From Candidatus Peregrinibacteria bacterium (GTDB lineage: Bacteria; Patescibacteriota; Gracilibacteria; Peribacterales; Peribacteraceae): a stretch of 9,583 nucleotides of DNA. The stretch's first letter is position 1, and the number at the start of each line of letters is the position of its first letter. Under the pieces are notes generated by a model. It made no database searches. It was not told the DNA's origin and was given only the letters and a program-made list of their open reading frames with translations. This document shows, piece after piece, positions 1-4,646 of this stretch. The translations under genes were made by a program, and so were the position numbers. Where the stretch lies: assembly GCA_030638845.1 (NCBI GenBank), contig DAOWDW010000105.1, positions 1-9,583 of the forward strand, given 5' to 3'.

Positions 1-751
1 ATCCCCCTTTCTTTAAGAAATAACATAAATTCCTAGCATTCTTCCAATTTTCTTCTGATTGATCTTTATTTGAGTATATTTCATCTACTATCTCGAAATT
101 TGGTGATGATAATTTCCTTATTTCACTTGGAGTAAAAGCGTGAATATAACGCAGTGTTTTCTCCTCTCCATATGGAATAAGAGTATCTTTTATTCCAAAT
201 GAAGTATTAAACGGAGACTTGATAGTTTGAATAAACTTTTGAATTTTGTTCATTTTTATATATTTTTTATATTTTTCTTGATGGATATTCCACACTGTAA
301 TAAATGCAGTTCCTCCTGGCTTAAGTACTCTAAAGATTTGATTAAAGAATAATTTTCGATTTGAAACAGGTGTTATGTGATGAAGCACGGCAATGCTTAT
401 TACCATATCGAATGATTGATCTCCGTAAGGAAGGTCTAAGCAATCCCCTACTTCAAATTTAGCTTCTGGATGATTGTTTCTTGCAATTTTTATCAATTCT
501 TCCGAGTTATCTACTCCTGTATAATTCACATCAGTTATATCTTTTAAATATTTATACAAACGTCCGTTTCCGCATCCTAAATCTAATATTTTTGAATCTT
601 TTTTGATCTGTGATTTTAGTAATTCAAACTCTCTCCAATTGTTTTTACGAGTTGCGTTCCAATCTAAAGCAAATGAGTTATAGCCATCTCTTACAGATGC
701 CAAGAGGCTACCAGAACTAAAGCCGTTTATATTCTTTATAAAAAGTGTCAC
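1..751 (-). CDS. Trm9/ALKBH8-like tRNA wobble-uridine methyltransferase (3' end cut by window)
   Basis: Class I SAM-dependent methyltransferase, 250 codons visible and open through the window edge. Counting from the GTG at 751, the SAM site LDLGCGNGRL is at residues 56-65, the acidic end of strand 2 (GVDNS) at 79-83, VGDCLDLPY at 101-109, SIAVLHH at 119-125 and LKPGG at 143-147. The SIAVxHH block, the W-N-A-T-R segment before motif I (31-35) and the RYIHAF segment (201-206) match the yeast Trm9 and human ALKBH8 methyltransferase pattern (SIAVVHHW, RYYH), so I place it near Trm9 rather than UbiE. Trm9 methylates cm5U34 of tRNA to mcm5U34. The Elp3 gene that makes cm5U is its divergent neighbour. 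An in-frame TGA at 767-769 limits the start; GTG at 751 is the best candidate, with no Shine-Dalgarno. The end (NLCYFLKKGG) resembles the family C-terminus, so little is missing. A generic small-molecule methyltransferase remains possible. Confidence 0.8.
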   Translation of the reverse strand, partial: MTLFIKNINGFSSGSLLASVRDGYNSFALDWNATRKNNWREFELLKSQIKKDSKILDLGCGNGRLYKYLKDITDVNYTGVDNSEELIKIARNNHPEAKFEVGDCLDLPYGDQSFDMVISIAVLHHITPVSNRKLFFNQIFRVLKPGGTAFITVWNIHQEKYKKYIKMNKIQKFIQTIKSPFNTSFGIKDTLIPYGEEKTLRYIHAFTPSEIRKLSSPNFEIVDEIYSNKDQSEENWKNARNLCYFLKKGG

Positions 752-771
752 TGTGTTAGGATTTTTTCATA
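752..771. promoter_or_regulatory. 20-nt divergent gap between the methyltransferase and elp3 starts
   Basis: Only 20 nt separate the GTG of the minus-strand methyltransferase (751) from the ATG of elp3 (772). AGGA at 758-761 is a reasonable Shine-Dalgarno for elp3, about 10 nt before the ATG. There is no room for two promoters, so the core promoter of each gene must lie inside the first codons of the other. AT-rich -10-like hexamers (TATATT 728-733, TATAAA 737-742) lie on the plus strand upstream of elp3 but are not convincing on their own. Confidence 0.45.
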
Positions 772-2352
772 ATGACTAAAAGAAAGAAAGAAATTGATAG
801 GGTAACTCCTAAAAGACTTGAACTGGCAATAAATTTTTTTAAGGACCAATCTGGTACTCCAGTTGATAGAAATGAAATGGAGAAAGTTCTTAGAGCCTTT
901 GCAAAAAAATCATCACAGTCGACTCTAAGGAGTGACGAGCTATTGGCCGCGCTTAAAGAATTGCCAAATGAATATAGTGAAAAGTGGAAATCTATCTGCA
1001 GAAAGAGATCTATAAGATCTGAATCTGGAGTGGCAGTAATTGCCATATTAACTAGAAACTTTGGCTGCCCTGGAAAATGCATATATTGCCCAACGCCTGC
1101 CGGAATGCCAAAAAGTTATTTACCAAACGAACCAGCAGTTTTGCGAGCAATAAAAGCAGGCTTTTCTCCAAATAAACAAGTAAAGATGAGGTTAAAAGCA
1201 CTGGAAGCCACAGGACACGATACATCTAAAATTGAACTGATAATTATGGGAGGAACTTGGTCTGCTCATCCATCTTCATATCAAACAAGTTATATTCGTT
1301 CATGCTTTCATGCATTAAATGGTGAAGAAGGAAGAATGATATCACTTGAGAAAGAGCAAAAGACAAATGAATCTGCTAAAAATAGATGTGTAGGACTAAC
1401 ATTGGAAACAAGACCAGACTGGATAACAGAAGATGAAATTAGAAAAATGCGTAAATATGGATGTACCAGAGTAGAAATAGGAGCTCAAAGCCTATACGAC
1501 TCTGTGCATAAACTTTGTAACAGAGGCCACAGCGTTAAAGAAATAGCTGAAGCCACAAGGTTACTTAGAAATGCTGGGCTAAAGGTTGTATATCATATGA
1601 TGTTAAATTTACCTGGGTCTAATCCTAAAAAAGATGTAGAGATGTTTAAAACTTTGTTTAGTGATCCTAGATTTTGCCCAGACCAAATAAAAATATACCC
1701 ATGTGTTTTGACCAAAGATGCAGAACTAGTTAAGTGGCATAAATCTGGAAAATGGACTGCATATACTGAGCAAGAGTTGATAGATACTATTATCGCAGTA
1801 AAAAAATTCGTACCAGAATATTGCAGAGTAATAAGAGTTATTAGAGATATTCCTAGTGATGATATTTTAGCTGGATCTAAAACTTCTAACCTTCGCCAGC
1901 TACTTCAAAATAAAGGAATGAAATGTAAGTGCATACGATGTAGAGAAATAAGGACAAATAAACCTAAAAAAATAGAACTTGTGAAAAGGGAATACAAAAC
2001 AATTGGTGGAAAAGAAGTATTTTTATCTTATGAAGATTCTGTACAAGATAAACTAATAGCATTGTTAAGACTTAGGCTAACTGATTCCGAAGAGAAGATG
2101 ATATTCCCTGCATTAAAAAACTCTGCGGTAGTTCGTGAATTACATGTTTACGGCTTACATACGCCAGTTGGTACAAAAGGAAAACGCACACAACATAAAG
2201 GTTTAGGCAAAAAACTTTTGTTGGAAGCAGAAAAAATTGCAAAGAAAGAAGGTTACGCAAAAATTGCTGTTATTTCTGGAGTAGGTGTAAAAGACTACTA
2301 CAGAAAACTTGGATATAAGATGAAGGATGGATATATGGTGAAAGAAGTTTAG
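772..2352 (+). CDS. elp3: Elp3-type tRNA uridine(34) carboxymethyl-modifying radical SAM/acetyltransferase
   Basis: 526 aa, full length for Elp3. The family uses a radical SAM centre and acetyl-CoA to build cm5U at wobble uridine 34 of tRNA in the cytoplasm. The 4Fe-4S cysteines are in GCPGKCIYCP (C99, C103, C106), followed by the family block PKSYLPNEPAVLRA (113-126) and IIMGGTWS (157-164). The zinc-type Cys cluster CKCIRC is at 385-390. The C-terminal GNAT domain has RELHVYG, the acetyl-CoA loop QHKGLG (474-479), ISGVGV and YYRKLGY (509-515). All key residues are present, so the enzyme should be active. The N-terminus (1-80) is a basic tRNA-binding-type extension. It starts at ATG with AGGA 10 nt upstream, is divergent from the Trm9-like gene and convergent with the 53-aa gene (14 nt gap). 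Most bacteria use MnmE/MnmG for U34 instead; whether this genome also has those cannot be seen. Confidence 0.97.
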   Translation: MTKRKKEIDRVTPKRLELAINFFKDQSGTPVDRNEMEKVLRAFAKKSSQSTLRSDELLAALKELPNEYSEKWKSICRKRSIRSESGVAVIAILTRNFGCPGKCIYCPTPAGMPKSYLPNEPAVLRAIKAGFSPNKQVKMRLKALEATGHDTSKIELIIMGGTWSAHPSSYQTSYIRSCFHALNGEEGRMISLEKEQKTNESAKNRCVGLTLETRPDWITEDEIRKMRKYGCTRVEIGAQSLYDSVHKLCNRGHSVKEIAEATRLLRNAGLKVVYHMMLNLPGSNPKKDVEMFKTLFSDPRFCPDQIKIYPCVLTKDAELVKWHKSGKWTAYTEQELIDTIIAVKKFVPEYCRVIRVIRDIPSDDILAGSKTSNLRQLLQNKGMKCKCIRCREIRTNKPKKIELVKREYKTIGGKEVFLSYEDSVQDKLIALLRLRLTDSEEKMIFPALKNSAVVRELHVYGLHTPVGTKGKRTQHKGLGKKLLLEAEKIAKKEGYAKIAVISGVGVKDYYRKLGYKMKDGYMVKEV

Positions 2353-2366
2353 GATCAATATATTTT

Positions 2367-2528
2367 CTATTGTTTGTGTGATTCTTCGCGCCTATTTTTC
2401 TTAGACTTCTGACATTCTTTTACAAAATCTAATGCAGATTCTAACCAAGCAAACCTTTGCTCTGGCGAACCGTTTTTACAGCTTTGCAGATATTGCCGAT
2501 CAAACGTGTATTTTCTAATAGAATTCAT
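2367..2528 (-). CDS. 53-aa partner of the nucleotidyltransferase
   Basis: 53-aa ORF starting MNSIRKYTFDR and ending at TAG (2367-2369). Its ATG overlaps the TGA of the upstream nucleotidyltransferase as ATGA (2525-2528), the usual arrangement for translational coupling, and this makes the small ORF credible. The core S-P-E-Q-R-F-A-W-L-E-S-A-L-D-F-V (residues 21-36) is a predicted amphipathic helix, and the tail is basic (KSKKNRREESHK). From memory, short proteins with a P-E-x-R-L-x-W-L-E-x-A pattern occur next to AbiEii-like nucleotidyltransferases in environmental bacteria; I cannot check this here. No enzymatic motif is visible. A role as antitoxin, regulator or stabiliser of the nucleotidyltransferase is inference. 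It ends 14 nt from the stop of the convergent elp3. Confidence 0.75.
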   Translation of the reverse strand: MNSIRKYTFDRQYLQSCKNGSPEQRFAWLESALDFVKECQKSKKNRREESHKQ

Positions 2529-3013
2529 AGACCTTTCAATTCTAGCAGAGCAGCTACATCTTGCGCATCTTTTTCTCTATCAGAATTTGACTTCATTGTT
2601 ATTAAATCATCAATAGATATAACAGGCACTTTCATGTCCCACACATCAATCTCCATTTGATGCTCATAATATTTTTCAAACGCAAGTGATTCCCCAACAA
2701 TAACATCTACACTAAATTCTGGTTCTGATGGATTTATAAAAGAATATGCAAGAAGACCCTTTTCATCAATCCATTCTTTCACTTGTTTTTCATCTCCTAA
2801 TTCTTCTATGGAAACTGGTAAACGTTGCTGATATCCAAGCTCTTCCATAATAGCCGCCATTTTCTTTAGATTTTCTTCATTTAACGCAAGAAGAATATCT
2901 ATATCGCCTGTAAATCGTGGGTATCCATGTAAATTTACAGCTACTCCTCCTACTATAAGATACTGCAATTTCTTTTCACAAAACGTACCAAGTAAAGATT
3001 GATAACTCGCCAT
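2525..3013 (-). CDS. AbiEii/MNT-like nucleotidyltransferase
   Basis: 162 aa with the DNA polymerase beta-type nucleotidyltransferase signature: GG at 22-23 (LIVGGVAVNLHG) and GYPRFTGDIDILL (30-42) with catalytic acids D37 and D39. A third acid is probably D103 in SVDVIVG. The C-terminal SDREKDAQDVAALL (144-157) is the R/K-x-x-K-D-x-x-D helix typical of AbiEii/DUF6036-like proteins. Such proteins transfer NMP to a nucleic acid or protein, and several are toxins of type IV or MNT/HEPN toxin-antitoxin systems. No HEPN gene is next to it; instead it is fused by an ATGA overlap to the 53-aa gene. It starts at ATG 3013 with no Shine-Dalgarno, 7 nt after a TACAAT box, so its mRNA may be nearly leaderless. 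The target is unknown. The fold is clear; the toxin role is inference. Confidence 0.85.
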   Translation of the reverse strand: MASYQSLLGTFCEKKLQYLIVGGVAVNLHGYPRFTGDIDILLALNEENLKKMAAIMEELGYQQRLPVSIEELGDEKQVKEWIDEKGLLAYSFINPSEPEFSVDVIVGESLAFEKYYEHQMEIDVWDMKVPVISIDDLITMKSNSDREKDAQDVAALLELKGL

Positions 3014-3020
3014 GTTGAAT

Positions 3021-3026
3021 ATTGTA
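3021..3026 (-). promoter_or_regulatory. Candidate -10 box of the nucleotidyltransferase unit
   Basis: On the minus strand TACAAT (5/6 to TATAAT) ends 7 nt before the ATG at 3013, which would place transcription start at or next to the start codon. No good -35 hexamer is visible at 16-18 nt spacing. Confidence 0.3.
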
Positions 3027-3362
3027 CGCTATCAATTCCAATCATAGAAGTTCTATTCACGATGATTCTTACTAAAGTGAAGCAAATTATTTCACCGAAG
3101 AACCCGCAAATCTGTCTGCAACACCTTAGGATTTGTGTCTGGTCGCGTAGCAGGACTATCTTCTCTGGCAAAGAAGAGTAGTCTATTTTCTTTTATATCA
3201 TTTGTTTAGATTCATTTATTTAAGCATTATAGAAGTTTTTCGTTGTTTTAGGTAATCCCCCATTTATATTTCTTTAGAAAAATTGCTACACATATCTAAT
3301 TAGTTTTCCTATACTCTAAAGCGCAATGCAAGATTGCAACTGTTCTTTTATGCATATCGGTT

Positions 3363-3421
3363 CTCGGTAGCTTTAGCCTTCGCTCTTTCAGAGCTATGGT
3401 CAACAGGCAATGGTAGAGCAT
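3363..3421 (+). pseudogene. Split relic of the tRNA-Asn 5' half
   Basis: Two blocks identical to the intact tRNA-Asn 26 nt downstream: CTCGGTAGCT (3363-3372, equal to 3450-3459) and CAATGGTAGAGCAT (3408-3421, equal to 3460-3473). In the tRNA these blocks are contiguous and cover the acceptor 5' strand and the D arm; here a 35-nt insertion separates them. The sequence after 3421 does not form an anticodon stem or T arm. It is therefore a decayed partial duplicate, not a working tRNA. Confidence 0.5.
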
Positions 3422-3447
3422 TCGGCTCTAAATCTTTCACATCATGT

Positions 3448-3522
3448 TCCTCGGTAGCTCAATGGTAGAGCATCTCGCTGTTAACGAGAGGGTTGTTGGT
3501 TCGAGTCCAACCCGAGGAGCCA
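3448..3522 (+). tRNA. tRNA-Asn (GTT)
   Basis: A complete 75-nt cloverleaf. Acceptor TCCTCGG (3448-3454) pairs with CCGAGGA (3512-3518). The D arm is GCTC-AATGGTA-GAGC. Anticodon stem TCTCG (3473-3477) pairs with CGAGA (3485-3489) around loop CTGTTAA, with anticodon GTT at 3480-3482. T stem GTTGG pairs with CCAAC around TTCGAGT. Discriminator G3519 is followed by encoded CCA (3520-3522). The U1:A72 pair and sequence are bacterial in type. Its 3' end is the junction with the downstream island. Confidence 0.97.
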
Positions 3523-3817
3523 ATCTTCATTTCTATTGCAAAGTAGTATGCCTGCAAAGGGAGTTTTTAGCTGTGGTGGTAGCTTTTCGCCATTTACAAT
3601 AGCATTCGCAAGTACGAAACGTAGCAATTGGTTCTTTTGAGCAAGTTGCGAACAAACGAATAAGTCTTTCGCCTTGTTTGCTATTTCTAGTAGCGAAGAA
3701 CACGATACCAAGAAGGCTCCATCTACCTTGCTATGCCCCTGTAATTCTTCCAATAATTCAGCTTCTTTCCGCTTACAATCCACAATCATTTTGTCGTACA
3801 TATCGTGGGTAATTCTC
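3481..3817 (-). pseudogene. C-terminal remnant of a serine recombinase, copy 1, ending inside tRNA-Asn
   Basis: The minus-strand frame from MYDKMIVDCKRKEAELL onwards has the pattern of the C-terminal region of large serine recombinases: an amphipathic helix, then ADExFxxxxxxxLELANRAKELFEGS-like and LLRFVLANAIVNGEKL segments, then LKTPFAGIL. Only about 110 residues of the usual roughly 500 remain; the catalytic serine domain is absent and an in-frame TAG lies just upstream of R-I-T-H-D. The frame runs into the tRNA gene: antisense CCA supplies the Trp of NEDW and the rest reads LLGLDSNQQPSR, with the TAA at 3481-3483 coming from the antisense anticodon loop. This is the layout expected when an integrative element sits in a tRNA 3' end with its integrase next to the att site. 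Functionally it is a relic, unless the 106-aa tail is expressed alone. Confidence 0.7.
3517..3817 (+). repeat. 301-bp direct repeat, left copy, with GAGCCA core in tRNA-Asn
   Basis: Matches 7553-7853 in the same orientation without gaps, about 29 mismatches by eye (roughly 90% identity). It begins at GAGCCA (3517-3522), the last six bases of the encoded tRNA-Asn. Identity is not uniform: 3517-3642 has 1 mismatch, 3643-3730 about 27, and 3731-3817 has 1. Beyond 3817 only a weak match remains after a 2-nt shift. Confidence 0.9.
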
Positions 3818-3852
3818 TAAGGATTTAGAAAAAGTTTCCGAGTCGAAAAACA

Positions 3853-4128
3853 ATGAAAGTGCTAGTTGAAGATTGCCAAAGGCTTCATATAAGTGATGTT
3901 AAAGGTGCAATACCGAAAGATGCTGAATATGCTGATATTTGCATTAATGAGAATCAAAAATTGCACCTTATTGCTAAAGAGTCGAATCTTGGAATAGGAA
4001 AAAGGTATTATTTTCTTTGTCCGTACTGCCTTAAGCCATATGAAAATTTATATAAAAAGGATTTTGGTGGATATGAGTGCAGGAAATGTTTGGATCTTAT
4101 ATATAATACTTGTATAGACAAAATGTAG
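3853..4128 (+). CDS. Small zinc-ribbon protein
   Basis: 91 aa, unrecognised beyond a zinc-ribbon. C56-P-Y-C59 and C76-R-K-C79 lie 16 residues apart (LCPYCLKPYENLY ... YECRKCLDLIY), an arrangement recalling small zinc-ribbon proteins common on plasmids and integrated elements, where the second knuckle is followed by a hydrophobic/aromatic L-x-Y segment. A further C87 is near the end. The N-terminal 50 residues have a beta-rich pattern with no motif I know. It starts at ATG 3853, 35 nt after the left repeat, with no Shine-Dalgarno, and stands alone on its strand. It is the first island gene after the recombinase remnant, a position often used by element-encoded DNA-binding proteins; that role is a guess. 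Confidence 0.7.
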   Translation: MKVLVEDCQRLHISDVKGAIPKDAEYADICINENQKLHLIAKESNLGIGKRYYFLCPYCLKPYENLYKKDFGGYECRKCLDLIYNTCIDKM

Positions 4129-4195
4129 AATTAAGTGATAGATTTACGATGTATGGAATAAATTCTTCTTTTTGGGATATTTGTTTTTCTTATCA

Positions 4196-4366
4196 TCAAA
4201 TATTCAAAATTCCATAATCACATGGATTTGCACCGTCATAGTCACCTGTATCCATAATACGAAAAAAGAAACAATCAATCTCCCAGTATAACGGACGCAT
4301 GAAGAAAAGAATTGTTAGGCATACAATAGCCAGAAGCACTATTTTTATAATTTTCTTAATTTTCAT
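4196..4366 (-). CDS. Possible 56-aa single-pass membrane protein
   Basis: From ATG 4366 the frame encodes MKIKKIIKIVLLAIVCLTI and so on, a lysine-rich N-terminus followed by a hydrophobic segment (residues 8-22) as in a signal anchor, then an acidic, Asp/Gly-rich tail with two cysteines and the end DYGILNI. A longer version from TTG 4381 is also open. The ordered layout (positive N-terminus, membrane helix, polar tail) argues for a real gene, but 56 aa is short, there is no Shine-Dalgarno, and no family is recognised. It is divergent from the lipoprotein gene at 4411 and could share its promoter region. Confidence 0.45.
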   Translation of the reverse strand: MKIKKIIKIVLLAIVCLTILFFMRPLYWEIDCFFFRIMDTGDYDGANPCDYGILNI

Positions 4367-4374
4367 AAAAGAGT

Positions 4375-4402
4375 TAGACAATACCTACACACAAGTTATA
4401 GT
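4375..4402 (+). promoter_or_regulatory. Sigma70-like promoter of the surface-protein operon
   Basis: TAGACA (4375-4380, 5/6 to TTGACA), a 16-nt spacer and TATAGT (4397-4402, 5/6 to TATAAT). The -10 box ends 8 nt before the GTG at 4411, so transcription would begin at or within a base or two of the start codon. This explains the absent Shine-Dalgarno if translation is leaderless. Confidence 0.5.
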
Positions 4403-4410
4403 ATTTTAGC

Positions 4411-4644
4411 GTGAAAAGAAAAGTATTCTTTATCGGGCTCTTATTCTTGGTTGGCTGTTCAGGTGGCAACTATAATAGCAATATATACGAGGAAAGTGGC
4501 TATATTGGAAATCCATACTCAGATGGCACTGGTCATTTCGCTGGATATGAGTGGGCAGAGCGGACAGGTGGAAGTTGTAATGGAAATTCAACATCTTTCA
4601 ACGAAGGATGTGAGGAGTTTTATAGTCAAATTCGTAACAGATAA
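4411..4644 (+). CDS. Small lipoprotein, first gene of surface operon
   Basis: 77 aa starting at GTG. The N-terminus MKRKVFFIGLLFLVGC is a lipoprotein signal peptide with lipobox LVGC and Cys16 as the lipidation site, so the mature protein is about 62 aa and anchored outside the cytoplasmic membrane. The mature part is Gly/Tyr/Asn-rich, then carries GHFAGYEWAERTGGSCNGNS and FNEGCEEFYSQ. This block has ordered features (G-x-x-A-G-Y-x-W-A, a Cys, G-N-S-x-S-F-x-E-G-C-E) that look like a compact conserved domain with one disulfide. I recall similar GYxWAE...GNSxSFxEGCE tails on other bacterial small secreted proteins but cannot name the family. It ends 2 nt before the next gene's ATG, so the two are almost certainly cotranscribed and probably functionally linked at the cell surface. 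Confidence 0.8.
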   Translation: MKRKVFFIGLLFLVGCSGGNYNSNIYEESGYIGNPYSDGTGHFAGYEWAERTGGSCNGNSTSFNEGCEEFYSQIRNR

Positions 4645-4646
4645 TC

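Larger units (their letters stand above)
3014..3447. other. 434-nt intergenic region upstream of tRNA-Asn
   Basis: No convincing protein gene on either strand; the short open frames have no recognisable composition and overlap each other. The region holds the nucleotidyltransferase promoter candidate at its left edge. Around 3322-3336 there is a small hairpin, GCAAT-GCAAG-ATTGC. At 3363-3421 lie the tRNA-Asn-like relic and two short hairpins (GCTCT/AGAGC at 3382-3394 and AGAGC/GCTCT at 3415-3429). The tRNA promoter should be here too, but I could not identify a clear -35/-10 pair. Confidence 0.6.

Noticed and set aside
756..1082. Open frame antisense to the start of elp3
   Set aside because: Lies fully opposite a well-supported gene; its composition is low-complexity Ser/Leu/Phe, as expected from antisense of Lys/Glu-rich coding sequence.
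2353..2366. Terminator between convergent elp3 and the 53-aa gene
   Set aside because: The only hairpin (CAATA/TATTG at about 2356-2372) is AT-only and short, overlaps the 53-aa stop codon, and is not credible as an intrinsic terminator.
2953..3181. Two short opposing frames upstream of the nucleotidyltransferase (60 and 72 codons)
   Set aside because: They overlap each other and the nucleotidyltransferase start, with no motif and no plausible start signal.
3400..3447. Possible amber-suppressor tRNA (loop CTCTAAA, anticodon CTA) in the relic upstream of tRNA-Asn
   Set aside because: The flanking bases TTCGG and TCTTT do not pair as an anticodon stem, and there is no T arm or acceptor partner; a decayed tRNA-Asn fragment explains it better.
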